A stretch of 64,000 bases of DNA from JBMNEH01 sp050948665 (GTDB lineage Bacteria; Bacillota; Clostridia; Christensenellales; UMGS416): assembly GCA_050948665.1 (NCBI GenBank), contig JBMNEH010000001.1, forward strand, positions 806,001-870,000, in the 5' to 3' direction. Below the pieces are notes generated by a model, which saw nothing but the letters and a program-made list of their open reading frames with translations, searched no databases and had not been told where the DNA came from. Made by a program: the position numbers and the translations under genes. This document shows, in pieces, positions 16,977 to 25,843 of the stretch. Numbering within the stretch: position 1 is the first letter of the stretch; the number at the start of each line of letters is the position of its first letter.

Positions 16977-18304
16977 CGGAGGCGCCTCATGACGAAATAG
17001 TATACCGTTGCCAACAGTACTGCCGCACCAACCCACGCAGAGATTTCCGCCATGTATATACCGTATTCTTTCAGGGGGCCGGTCAACCAGAATGCCGATG
17101 CCAGCCGCATAAGCAGCTCCACCATCCCGGAGGCCAGGGGTACCGGTGCGTTGCCCATTCCCTGAAGAACGCTGCGGTATACATAGAGCAGGTAAAGAGA
17201 GGGAAAAAACAGCCTCATCAAGCGGAGGCAGTCATACCCATAGCCCAATGCAACGGCAAAGGATTCCTGGTCGGCGGAAATGAACAAAGAGAATATCCTG
17301 CGCCCGGTAAGCAGCATCACCAGCCCGATCAGCAGGGAGACACCCAAGGAGATCCAGGTGCCTGTCCGCTGACCGAAACTGATACGGTTCAGCCTTCCCG
17401 CTCCCATATTTTGCCCCGTGTAGACGGATAACGCATGGCCGACGGAGGTGGCAGCCCGTTCCAGTAACCCGTATAGCTTATTGGTGACGGTATACGCAGC
17501 AATAAACAGGAAGCCAAATCCGTTGACTACCCGCTGTACCGCTATCCCTCCTCCGGATATGACCAGGTTTTGCAGGGCGATAGGCAGCCCCAACTTCAGT
17601 AGATTACCACAAAGGGCCGGGTCCATACGGCGATCTGTTTTTGTCATTGCCAGGGCCGGGAAGCGCGCTACCATTACCCAGCAATATACCATAGACAGAA
17701 GCTGCGCAAGCATTGTCGCCACTGCCGCGCCGGCAATTCCCAACGGAAGGCGGCCACGAACAGGAAATCCAGCCCGATATTTGCCAAGGCGGCGATCACC
17801 ACCGAAATCAACGGTGAACGGGAGTTTCCCATCGCTCTGAGAGCGCCGCTCATCAGGTTGTAGCCGGCGATCAAGGGGATGTCGCTATAATAAATGCGCA
17901 CATACAGCACCGCTATGGGCAGTATTGTCTCCGGTGTGCTCTGCACCCGCAGCATCGTGACGGCAAGTACCTGGCGCAGCATAGTGGCTACGACAGCCAA
18001 CGCTCCCGTGAGGAATATGGACATTGCGAAGCTTTTCCGGAGTCCGGCCATGTCCTCGCCGCCAAAACACTAGGACATCTGTATGGAAAATCCCTGGGTA
18101 AAGCCGATTATCAGACTCAGGACAAGAAAGTTCATCCAGTCTGCCGCCCAGTGCCGCCAGTGCCTTAATGCCGACAAAACGACCAACGATGGAAGCGTCA
18201 GCGATGATATAAAGCTGGTGGAAGATATTTCCTGCCATAAAGAGCAGCGTGAATCCCACTAACAGTCCCGGGGGCTTTCCCCGGGTCATATCCTTCGTAT
18301 ACAT
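16958..18304 (-). pseudogene. Decayed MATE-family efflux pump gene
   Basis: Three pieces in different frames together match one MATE (multidrug and toxin extrusion) transporter. The N-terminal piece begins near 18304 (GLLVGFTLLFMAGNIFHQLY). A frameshift near 18145 is needed to reach ADWMNFLVLSLIIGFTQGFS. An in-frame TAG follows at 18070-18072 (the family usually has a residue before the CFGG-like segment). A second frameshift near 17735 is needed to reach the last piece (GIAGAAVATMLAQLLSMVY to the C-terminus). Three separate lesions argue for a true pseudogene rather than one read error, though assembly errors remain possible. Family members export cationic drugs using sodium or proton gradients. 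Confidence 0.82.
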
Positions 18305-18468
18305 CGACAGTCCTTGGCACCATGGTTCCGCGGGCAGTTGTCCGCAGTTTGCTCATCCCACCATGAAGACAGCGCTTTGGCAATGGATATAGCCCGAGGA
18401 TGCAGGAATTCATTTATAATTGCCGAAATCCACAATATATATTCTGTTTGAAATGGAAAGGAGAGCCC

Positions 18469-20253
18469 ATGATTTTTTCTATGCTGGAGCAGGTTACCTA
18501 CACTGATATTCCCCGGCCGCAGTATCCCCGTCCCCAGATGGTGCGGGAAAAGTGGATGAACCTTAACGGAGTTTGGGAGTTTGAAATCGATCAGGGTGTG
18601 TCCGGTCTTGCCAGGGGACTGCTTGAAAAGCCCTTTCTTGACGGGTCCATTCTGGTTCCCTTCTGTCCGGAGTCCCGCCTGTCCGGTATAGGACATACGG
18701 ATTTTATGGCGTCCGTATGGTACCGACGGGAATTTGTTCTTCCGGAGGACTGGGAAGGGGATCGGGTGAAGCTGCATTTCGGTGCGGTGGATTATGAGGC
18801 AAGAGTGTATGTGAACGGCAAAAAAGCCGGCGTTCATCGGGGGGGGTACACCTCCTTTGCCTTTGAGATCACATCGCTGTTACAGCCCGGCAGGAATACG
18901 GTGGCAGTATGGGCGGTGGACGATGTGCGGTCCGGGAGCCAGCCCTCCGGGAAACAATCCAAGCTGTATCATTCCCATGATTGCGACTATACCCGTACCA
19001 CGGGGATATGGCAGACGGTATGGCTGGAGGCACTGCCCGGATCCTTTATAAGAGATTATAAGCTGATCCCCCAGCTGCAGAACGGAAGCCTGTCCTTCCG
19101 TCTTCGGGCAACCGACGCATTACAGGGAGACAAGCTGCGCCTTACGGCTTATTGGGGGCAGGCTGAGGTTGGAAGGCAGGAATATAGTCTGGAGGGCGGG
19201 TTGTGCGCCGGCACACTGGACCTGGCAGAGGTACACCCCTGGGAGGTAGGAAAGGGAGGTCTTTATGACCTGACACTCGAGTTACTACGGAAGGGTGAGA
19301 CAATCGACACGGTGTACAGCTACTTTGGCCTTCGGGGGCTGGATTGGCAGGGAAAATGTATCCGCATCAACGGAAAGCCGGTTTTCCAACGCCTGATACT
19401 GGACCAGGGTTTCTATCCCGATGGAATCTATACCGCTCCGACAGAGGATGAGCTGAAAAACGATATACTGCGCTCAGTCGCCATGGGTTTTAACGGCGCG
19501 CGACTGCATCAGAAAATATTCGAGGAGCGTTTCCTCTACTGGGCGGACAGACTGGGGTATATCGTCTGGGGCGAGCATGCCTCTTGGGGAACCGATGTCC
19601 ATTCCCTTGAAGGGATACCCGCCTTTCTTCCCGAGTGGATCGAGGCGGTGGAGCGGGACTTTAACCACCCTGCCATTGTGGGATGGTGTCCTTTCAACGA
19701 GACCTGGGACGATCGGCGGGGGACCAGCCCTCTCGGTCAGGACGACCGGGTACTGGCCACTGTGTATCAGGTGACCAAAGCAATGGATCCCACCCGTCCC
19801 GTGATCGATACCTCCGGCAATTTCCATGTGATCACGGATATTTATGATGTCCATGATTATGATCAGAACCCCGATACCTTTGCGGAAAGATACCAACCGT
19901 TGGCGGAGGGAGAGTTTTTCACCACCTTCGCTCCGCGTCAAGCCCACACTTACACCGGACAGCCATACTTTGTCAGCGAATACGGCGGCATAAAGTGGGT
20001 TGTGGATGGGCCGGACGCCGGATGGGGTTACGGAGACGCACCCCAGACGCCGGAGGAGTTTATAGAACGGTATCGCGGGCTGACTCATGCGCTATTGTCT
20101 AATCCCGGCATTTGCGCGCTCTGTTATACCCAACTGACGGATGTGGAACAGGAACGGAACGGCTTGTACACTTATGACAGGAAACCGAAGTTTGATCCGG
20201 CGCTGATCGCTTCGATCACAGGAGAAACGGCGGCGATCGAAAAGGAGAATTGA
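18469..20253 (+). CDS. Glycoside hydrolase family 2 enzyme, cytoplasmic
   Basis: A 594-residue GH2 protein with the classic order: jelly-roll sugar-binding domain (VWYRREFVLPEDW, HFGAVDYEARVYVNGK), immunoglobulin-like domain and TIM barrel. The candidate acid/base is in VGWCPFNETWDD and the nucleophile in YFVSEYGGIKW near the C-terminus. No signal peptide. The ATG at 18469 follows AAAGGAG; an upstream in-frame ATG at 18400 has no ribosome binding site. GH2 includes beta-galactosidases, beta-glucuronidases and beta-mannosidases, and the specificity here is not evident. The promoter of the next gene overlaps its stop codon. Confidence 0.87.
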   Translation: MIFSMLEQVTYTDIPRPQYPRPQMVREKWMNLNGVWEFEIDQGVSGLARGLLEKPFLDGSILVPFCPESRLSGIGHTDFMASVWYRREFVLPEDWEGDRVKLHFGAVDYEARVYVNGKKAGVHRGGYTSFAFEITSLLQPGRNTVAVWAVDDVRSGSQPSGKQSKLYHSHDCDYTRTTGIWQTVWLEALPGSFIRDYKLIPQLQNGSLSFRLRATDALQGDKLRLTAYWGQAEVGRQEYSLEGGLCAGTLDLAEVHPWEVGKGGLYDLTLELLRKGETIDTVYSYFGLRGLDWQGKCIRINGKPVFQRLILDQGFYPDGIYTAPTEDELKNDILRSVAMGFNGARLHQKIFEERFLYWADRLGYIVWGEHASWGTDVHSLEGIPAFLPEWIEAVERDFNHPAIVGWCPFNETWDDRRGTSPLGQDDRVLATVYQVTKAMDPTRPVIDTSGNFHVITDIYDVHDYDQNPDTFAERYQPLAEGEFFTTFAPRQAHTYTGQPYFVSEYGGIKWVVDGPDAGWGYGDAPQTPEEFIERYRGLTHALLSNPGICALCYTQLTDVEQERNGLYTYDRKPKFDPALIASITGETAAIEKEN

Positions 20254-20279
20254 CAAACCCGTCCCCGCGGACATAGAAT
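20250..20279 (+). promoter_or_regulatory. Promoter of the Fur-family gene, overlapping the GH2 stop codon
   Basis: TTGACA (20250-20255), 18-bp spacer, TAGAAT (20274-20279). The TGA stop of the GH2 gene is within the -35. The predicted start near 20286 leaves only about 16 nt of leader before the GTG. Confidence 0.7.
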
Positions 20280-20301
20280 AGGAGCAGGGGAGGTGAGGGC
20301 T

Positions 20302-20709
20302 GTGGCGGAGAGACGGGAAACGCCCCAAAGCCGTTGCATTTCGGCGGTTTTGCGTGACGCGAAGGAAGCGCTGACCGCAGAGGAGATCCTGCTGCGGGCA
20401 AGAGAGCATTTTCCTCGGATGGCTCTCACTACGGTATACCGAAATCTGGAGAGGATGTGCGGCCGCAGAGAAGCGGAGCGCACCATGTTTCGGGACGGCA
20501 TCGCCAGATATGCGTCAGCAAGTCCCGGCCATCAACATGCGCTGGTTTGCCTCGGCTGCCGCCGATCCGTGGATTTAGATGAATGTCCAATTCGGGCAAT
20601 TGCAAATGATGTCACCCGGGAGACCGGATTTACCATTGCCGGACACCAATTTGAACTATACGGTTACTGTCCCAACTGTCAGGAGAAAAAACCGGGATCG
20701 AAGCAATGA
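20302..20709 (+). CDS. Fur-family transcriptional regulator (Fur/Zur/PerR type)
   Basis: A 135-residue regulator. The winged-helix domain contains LTAEEILLRAREHFPRMALTTVYRNLERM, the Fur DNA-recognition region. The dimerisation half has HQHALVCLGCRR and YGYCPNCQ, two CxxC pairs that form the structural zinc site. I place the start at GTG 20302, eight bases after GGGGAGG; the GTG at 20293 overlaps that site. The promoter identified just upstream means it is transcribed separately from the GH2 gene. Whether it senses iron, zinc, manganese or peroxide cannot be told by eye. Confidence 0.88.
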   Translation: MAERRETPQSRCISAVLRDAKEALTAEEILLRAREHFPRMALTTVYRNLERMCGRREAERTMFRDGIARYASASPGHQHALVCLGCRRSVDLDECPIRAIANDVTRETGFTIAGHQFELYGYCPNCQEKKPGSKQ

Positions 20710-20726
20710 TCCATGGCACTACCCGA

Positions 20727-20755
20727 ATGCTCCGCAGGAACGCGGAGCATTTTTC
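20727..20755 (+). terminator. Terminator after the Fur-family gene
   Basis: An ATGCTCCGC/GCGGAGCAT hairpin with a 6-nt loop is followed by TTTTTC. It lies inside a possible upstream extension of the esterase gene and supports the later start of that gene. Confidence 0.8.
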
Positions 20756-20897
20756 GTTCTTTCCGGTTGGCTGTATGGGGGGAGTGAGCAGCGCAAATCG
20801 GACAAGCCAATGGCCGCCCTTTGCCCGGACGGCAGGAAATATCCGGTACGGGGAGAATCTATCAGAGATGAAAGCAGAGAGTTGTGAGGAGGAGCGC

Positions 20898-21866
20898 ATG
20901 CCGATTTTTGACTTGCCTTTGTCGGAGTTAAGGGAGTATCAGGGGGTGAATCCCTGCCCGGAGAATCTTGCAGAATATTGGAACAACGCAATGGAGGAAC
21001 TGAAAGGAACGGAGCCGGCTGTGAAGCTGATACCCGCGGAATTCCGCTGTCCCGGCGCAGAGTGTTTTGACTTATATTTTACCGGGGTCGGCGGAGCCCG
21101 TATTCATGCGAAGTATCTTCGTCCGGAAGGCGGCGTTGCGCCCCATCCCGCCGTTTTGATGTTTCACGGTTATTCGGGGGACAGCGGTGATTGGGTGAAT
21201 AAGCTGGCATATGTAAAGGCCGGAATGTCCGTCGCGGCAATGGACGTTCGGGGACAGGGCGGCAAATCGGAAGAGCTTTCCGTTGTCCGCGGAAATACAT
21301 TGAACGGACACATCATCCGCGGCCTTTCCGATGGACCGGAGAAGCTTCTGTTCCGGGCGATTTATCTGGACTGTGCCCAGCTTGCCCGTATTGTCATGTC
21401 TTTCTCTGAAGTGGATGCCGCTCGGGTTGGCGCCTGCGGCGGCAGCCAGGGCGGCGGGCTTACTCTTGCCTGCGCAGCCTTGACGCCGGGACTGAATCGG
21501 GCAGCGCCCCAGTTCCCTTTCCTGTGTGATTTCAAGCGGGTCTGGGATATGGATTTGGATGTGGCAGCCTATGCCGAGCTTCGCGAGTATTTCCGTCGCT
21601 TCGATCCCCTGCACAAGCGGGAACAGGAGATTTTTACCCGCCTGGGTTATATCGACCTGCAGCACCTTGCAAGCCGGATCCGGGCAAAGGTGCGCATGTA
21701 TACAGGATTGATGGACACCATTTGTCCGCCATCCACCCAGTTTGCCGCTTATAATAAAATGGTGTGCGAGAAGTCCGTAGTCATTTATCCGGACTTTGGT
21801 CATGAGTGGCTGCCCGGCGCGGAGGATGATACCTTCACCTTTATGCTAGAGATGATATATAAATGA
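20898..21866 (+). CDS. CE7-family acetyl esterase (acetyl xylan esterase / cephalosporin-C deacetylase type)
   Basis: A 322-residue alpha/beta hydrolase with N-terminal MPIFDLPLSELREYQGVNPCP, characteristic of the CE7/AXE1 family. The nucleophile serine is in GACGGSQGGGL near residue 180. The acid/base residues are likely the aspartate of LMDTICPPST and the histidine of FGHEWLPG. CE7 enzymes remove acetyl groups from short xylo-oligosaccharides and related substrates in the cytoplasm. The start follows GAGGAGG. The stop overlaps the next ATG (ATGA), coupling it to the nuclease-like and SNF2 genes. Confidence 0.87.
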   Translation: MPIFDLPLSELREYQGVNPCPENLAEYWNNAMEELKGTEPAVKLIPAEFRCPGAECFDLYFTGVGGARIHAKYLRPEGGVAPHPAVLMFHGYSGDSGDWVNKLAYVKAGMSVAAMDVRGQGGKSEELSVVRGNTLNGHIIRGLSDGPEKLLFRAIYLDCAQLARIVMSFSEVDAARVGACGGSQGGGLTLACAALTPGLNRAAPQFPFLCDFKRVWDMDLDVAAYAELREYFRRFDPLHKREQEIFTRLGYIDLQHLASRIRAKVRMYTGLMDTICPPSTQFAAYNKMVCEKSVVIYPDFGHEWLPGAEDDTFTFMLEMIYK

Positions 21867-22225
21867 GTATTCGGGTATTGGAAGCCCTTTCCGGGATGCG
21901 GATACCCCGGCTGCAGGATGAGTACGCTTTGCATCGGGCGGTGGCGGAGCGTCTGACGGAGGCAGGGATATCTTTTACCGCCGAGGCGGTGATCGGTCCC
22001 CGCTGCCGCATCGATTTCCTTGCGGAGGGTGTGGGTATAGAGGTAAAGATGGGTAGACCGACGGTGGGGCGTCTTCGAGAGCAGTTGACGCGGTATGCCC
22101 TTTGTCCGGAGGTGGAGGAGCTGATTCTTCTGTTGGAGAAGTCTATCCGACTGCCACCGGAGATCAACGGGAAAAGGGTGACGGTGATGAGCCTGAACAG
22201 CCTTTGGGGGATAGCGCTGCCTTGA
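21863..22225 (+). CDS. Small PD-(D/E)XK nuclease-like protein
   Basis: A 120-residue protein of unknown specific function. The central RCRIDFLAEGVGIEVKMG has the spacing of a PD-(D/E)XK nuclease core (Asp, then E-x-K one strand later). This is followed by a helix (RLREQLTRYAL) and another strand (EELILLLEK). The N-terminal LQDEYALHRAVAERLTEAG could supply the first acidic residue. It starts at the ATG overlapping the esterase stop, and its own TGA overlaps the TTG start of the SNF2 helicase. Restriction-like and repair nucleases share this fold. The fold is inferred from motif spacing only. Confidence 0.6.
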   Translation: MSIRVLEALSGMRIPRLQDEYALHRAVAERLTEAGISFTAEAVIGPRCRIDFLAEGVGIEVKMGRPTVGRLREQLTRYALCPEVEELILLLEKSIRLPPEINGKRVTVMSLNSLWGIALP

Positions 22226-24033
22226 ACGACTGGGAGGAAAACTGGATAGAGGGCGCCGTTACCGGTGGCGGAGACGAAGCGGAGCGCACAGCCCTCCCCG
22301 CTTATTTGGAGACCCCTCCGGAAACGGATCGTCCCTACGGTACCATCACCTATAACAGCCGCAGAAAGACTTGGAGCGTGAGAGCCGACAGGGTGGTGAC
22401 ACAGCTCATCAAAAGGCTTTTTCCCGGCAGTGATACCGGCGTTCGGGGCAGGGTGTCTTTCCCGGACCATTGGCGTTTTGTGGGGGAGATGAACTGGCTT
22501 TTACTGCGGTTCCCGATGGAAATCGCGCCGAGGGATCGGGTGCGCTGGAACAATACACTGTCTACCGCCCGGCGGCGAGCGCTGGACAGGGAAACATACC
22601 GTGCCAATCCCCTTGCGGTTAGGCCGGATCCTTTGACCTTCTGTGGGCAGTTGATTCCCTTTCAGGAAACCGGGGTGGGATTTCTTTTAACACATGACCG
22701 TAGTCTCCTAGCGGATGAGATGGGGCTGGGCAAAACCGTACAAGCCATTGCCTGGCTGGCAATTCGAGGAGAGTGGCCGGTGCTAGTGGTGGTACCTCCT
22801 CATCTTGTGACCCATTGGAAAGGGGAACTGAACCGGTTCTTGCGGGTAAGAAAGGGGGAGGAGAGCGCTCCTCCGGAGATTCATGTGCTAAAAGGACTGA
22901 CTCCCTATGCGCTGCCACCCGCCGATGTGTATATCGTGCATTATCTGCTGCTTCGCGGTTGGAAAAAAGCGCTGCCGGCTCTTGGTTTCAAGACGGTGCT
23001 GTTTGACGAGATTCAGGAGCTTCGTCGGGCAGGGACGGAGAAATACTCCGCTGCCAGCCTAACAGCCGATGCCGCTGACGCCGTTGTGGGGCTTTCCGGC
23101 ACCCCGATTTATAATCTCGGCGGGGAGATTTTTCACGTCATGAACATACTGGATTACCACTGCCTGGGGGATTATGAAAGCTTCACCCGGGAATGGTGCA
23201 CCGGTTACGGGAGAAATCTGTTGACCAAGCCGGAGCTGCTCGGGGAGTACCTCCGGAGGGAGGGAATGATGCTGCGTCGTACCAAAAGGGAGGTGCTTCA
23301 GGAACTCCCGCCAAAGCGCCGCGTCGTACAGGAGATCGATGCGGACGCCGCGGTCTATCGCCGGGAGATGGCAGGGGTTGGCGAAATGATAAGGCAATTG
23401 TCGGTATTGGGAAGCCAGGGATGGGAGGCTTCCCGGCAGGCATTACTGAAGGAACAGATCGTTTCGGCTGAGCGGCAGGCTACCGGGCTGGCAAAAGCGC
23501 CCTTTACGGCGGCTTTTGTGGCAGGCCTAGCGGATGCCTGTGAGAAAATACTGCTGTTTGCCCACCATCACAGCGTATTTGATGCTTATCGAAAACTGCT
23601 GCGGGAATACCGGCCTGTTTTTATTACCGGACGGGAGAATACCGCCCAGAAGGATGCCGCCGTAACCGCATTTATGGAAGGAAAGACTTCGATCTGCTGC
23701 ATCAGTCTCCGGGCGGCAGCCGGATTGAATCTACAGGCGGCGACCTGCGTTGTGTTTGGGGAGCTGGACTGGTCTCCAGCAGTGCACAGCCAAGCCGAGG
23801 ACCGAGCCCACCGGATCGGGCAACAGGACTCCCTTCTGTGTTATTATCTCGTCTCCTCTCAAGGCGCGGACGCAGAGATGCAGGAGGCATTGGGGTTGAA
23901 GGTCAGTCAGTTTTTAGGACTGATGGGGGAAAAGCCTGCCGGCCCGGAAGTTCAGGATACGGCTTTGCGGGAAGCGCGGAAGCATATGGACGAGATTATA
24001 GCCCGGTTGTCAGCAGGAAAGACCCGGTATTAA
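22222..24033 (+). CDS. SNF2-family DNA helicase/translocase (SMARCAL1-like architecture)
   Basis: A protein of about 603 residues. Helicase motif I is LLADEMGLGKTVQAI, motif II LFDEIQEL, and motif III the GLSGTPIYN segment. The C-terminal lobe has AAAGLNLQAATCVVFGELDWSP and EDRAHRIGQQDSL (motifs V and VI with the SNF2 RxHRxGQ arrangement). An N-terminal region of about 130 residues before the helicase core is unrecognised. No ATG is available; I use TTG 22222, which overlaps the preceding stop, because no upstream start exists in this frame. SNF2 proteins move along DNA using ATP. Together with the nuclease-like neighbour it suggests a DNA repair or defence module. Confidence 0.85.
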   Translation: MNDWEENWIEGAVTGGGDEAERTALPAYLETPPETDRPYGTITYNSRRKTWSVRADRVVTQLIKRLFPGSDTGVRGRVSFPDHWRFVGEMNWLLLRFPMEIAPRDRVRWNNTLSTARRRALDRETYRANPLAVRPDPLTFCGQLIPFQETGVGFLLTHDRSLLADEMGLGKTVQAIAWLAIRGEWPVLVVVPPHLVTHWKGELNRFLRVRKGEESAPPEIHVLKGLTPYALPPADVYIVHYLLLRGWKKALPALGFKTVLFDEIQELRRAGTEKYSAASLTADAADAVVGLSGTPIYNLGGEIFHVMNILDYHCLGDYESFTREWCTGYGRNLLTKPELLGEYLRREGMMLRRTKREVLQELPPKRRVVQEIDADAAVYRREMAGVGEMIRQLSVLGSQGWEASRQALLKEQIVSAERQATGLAKAPFTAAFVAGLADACEKILLFAHHHSVFDAYRKLLREYRPVFITGRENTAQKDAAVTAFMEGKTSICCISLRAAAGLNLQAATCVVFGELDWSPAVHSQAEDRAHRIGQQDSLLCYYLVSSQGADAEMQEALGLKVSQFLGLMGEKPAGPEVQDTALREARKHMDEIIARLSAGKTRY

Positions 24034-24054
24034 TGCGAGCGCATGGAGAAAACA

Positions 24055-24088
24055 GAAGAAGCGGAGCTGAAAAGCTCTGCTTCTTCTC
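24055..24088 (+). terminator. Long hairpin after the SNF2 gene
   Basis: A GAAGAAGCGGAGCT / AGCTCTGCTTCTTC stem with a GAAA loop has one mismatch. The T-tract is broken (the 3' arm itself ends CTTCTTCTC), so termination is plausible but not certain. The following 24090-24257 stretch holds no gene I can support. Confidence 0.55.
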
Positions 24089-24257
24089 AAAGGCTTAACA
24101 GAAATGCCTCCATAGGAAAACCGGCGGCATTGGTCAAGCTGCCCTGGCACCGGTCGATACAAGCATAACCCAACCGGGACGGGGGGATCTGCCAAGTTAT
24201 ATGTAGCTTTTCCCCGCGGATATCCGCCCTGAATGCCAAGGGGGGAATATCTCTCAT

Positions 24258-25067
24258 TTACACACAGGGGGAGAAACGGTTTTCACCCGGAAGGATCTGT
24301 AGCAGCGCGCCTCTCTCATCCCGCCCCCAAAGGGTCAGAGCCGAGGGATTGACCACGATGCAGCCGTCGGCGCTGATACGGAGGCGGCGGAGGGAAGTAA
24401 TGTAATCATAAATTTCTAATCCGGTGGCATACCATGTGTCCGGGTCACTTCCGGCTTCTTTGCAGAAGCTCTCTATCATATCCCAATTGCCAGCGTCGTT
24501 GAATTCATAGCTGTGTCCCCAGATATAAAACAAAGCCATCCCTTTAAAACCTGTGCTGTAACGACGGAAGCCAGCCAGCAGTGAGAGAAGGTCATCGTTG
24601 TGGTGACAGGTGGGATCCCAAACACGGAAATCCTCCGGCCAGCTAAATTTCCGGGTGGCCCTGGTAGTACGGCCGTACAGCACGCCGGAGGCATCCATAC
24701 ATTTCAGAAAATGGTCGTTGTAATCGCCGAAAGGGAAACTCATGGAGGAAATTATGTGCCCCCAAGCCGCTTCCAGCGCCGCTTTATCCGCAGTCAGCTC
24801 CGACAGTTGACGGTGGGAAGGAATACGGGAGGGGAAAGGGTGAGTCAGGCAATGGAGGGAGACCTCATGCCCGGCATACAACTCCGGCAGTTCCCCGGCT
24901 GTTACATAACCTGGGCAGCCCAAATTGGCGCTGTTCAGGTGAAAGGACCCCTTGATGCCGTATCGGTTGAAAATGTCTACCAGCCGGCGGTCAAAGTCCC
25001 GCCCGTCATCATAACTGAATGTGATACAGCCGGCCTTGCCGCCGGGATATGTATATTCGTAAAGCAT
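24258..25067 (-). CDS. Polysaccharide deacetylase (NodB-like) family protein
   Basis: A 269-residue protein with the NodB fold. ITFSYDDGRDFD near residue 18 carries the Asp-Asp catalytic/metal motif and SLHCLTHPF has the HxxxH metal-binding histidines. FPFGDYND further on fits motif 3. The start at 25067 follows GGAGG; ATGs at 25142 and 25072 are less likely. There is no signal peptide or membrane anchor, which is unusual for cell-wall deacetylases and suggests a soluble intracellular substrate. Family members remove N- or O-acetyl groups from sugars. Confidence 0.82.
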   Translation of the reverse strand: MLYEYTYPGGKAGCITFSYDDGRDFDRRLVDIFNRYGIKGSFHLNSANLGCPGYVTAGELPELYAGHEVSLHCLTHPFPSRIPSHRQLSELTADKAALEAAWGHIISSMSFPFGDYNDHFLKCMDASGVLYGRTTRATRKFSWPEDFRVWDPTCHHNDDLLSLLAGFRRYSTGFKGMALFYIWGHSYEFNDAGNWDMIESFCKEAGSDPDTWYATGLEIYDYITSLRRLRISADGCIVVNPSALTLWGRDERGALLQILPGENRFSPCV

Positions 25068-25121
25068 ACCATACCTCCATAGTTGTATTATATCCTCACT
25101 GCCCCGTGGAAAACAACTGCC

Positions 25122-25150
25122 TTGTAAAAAACTTTGCGGCAATTTATAAT
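25122..25150 (+). promoter_or_regulatory. Promoter of deoC-pdp
   Basis: TTGTAA (25122-25127), 17-bp spacer and TATAAT (25145-25150) lie 23 bp before the deoC start. Confidence 0.75.
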
Positions 25151-25173
25151 AAGTATATAAGGAGGCGAGTTTA

Positions 25174-25842
25174 ATGGATTTACAGAGGATATTGTCCGCA
25201 GTGGATCATACCCTGCTTTCGGTTACCGCCGGCTGGGCGGATATTCAGAAAGTACTGGAGGAGGCAATGACCTATCACACCGCCAGCGCCTGTATCCCGC
25301 CCCGGTTTGTGGAGTCCGCAAGAGTTTTTGTAGGGGATAAAGTACCCATCTGCACGGTGATTGGATTCCCGAACGGTTATAATACCTCCGTTGTCAAGGT
25401 GGCTGAGGTACGGGACGCTATATCCCGGGGAGCGGAGGAGATCGACACAGTGATACCCGTCGGCATATTGAAGTCCGGGGAATACGGGGAAGTAGCAACG
25501 GAATTGGCTCTGCTGCGAAAAGCTTGCGGCAACAAGATATTGAAAGTCATTATTGAAACCTGCCTTCTGACCCGGGAGGAAAAAATTATATGCTGCAAGC
25601 TGGTATCCGAGTCGGGGGCTGACTTCATCAAGACAAGCACGGGCTTTTCCACCGGCGGCGCAACGCGGGAGGATGTGGCGCTGATGAAGGAGTTTGTCGA
25701 ACCCCATGTGAAAATCAAAGCCGCCGGAGGGATCGCAACCTTGAAGGACGCGGAAGAGTTTTTGAATCTCGGCGCTTCCAGGTTGGGCACCAGCCGGGTG
25801 GTAAAGCTGGTGAAGGGTATGGAAACCAAGGAGGGATATTGA
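25174..25842 (+). CDS. deoC: Deoxyribose-phosphate aldolase
   Basis: A 222-residue class I aldolase. The Schiff-base lysine is in ADFIKTSTGFSTGGAT near residue 150. The second catalytic lysine is in VKIKAAGGI near residue 178. CTVIGFPNGYN is the usual N-terminal motif. It splits 2-deoxyribose-5-phosphate into glyceraldehyde-3-phosphate and acetaldehyde. It is followed at once by pyrimidine-nucleoside phosphorylase, forming a deoxynucleoside breakdown operon. Start follows AAGGAGG. Confidence 0.95.
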   Translation: MDLQRILSAVDHTLLSVTAGWADIQKVLEEAMTYHTASACIPPRFVESARVFVGDKVPICTVIGFPNGYNTSVVKVAEVRDAISRGAEEIDTVIPVGILKSGEYGEVATELALLRKACGNKILKVIIETCLLTREEKIICCKLVSESGADFIKTSTGFSTGGATREDVALMKEFVEPHVKIKAAGGIATLKDAEEFLNLGASRLGTSRVVKLVKGMETKEGY

Positions 25843-25843
25843 T

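Noticed and set aside
20706..20897. N-terminal extension of the CE7 esterase
   Set aside because: The extension covers the terminator after the Fur gene, and the family N-terminus begins at 20898 behind a good ribosome site.
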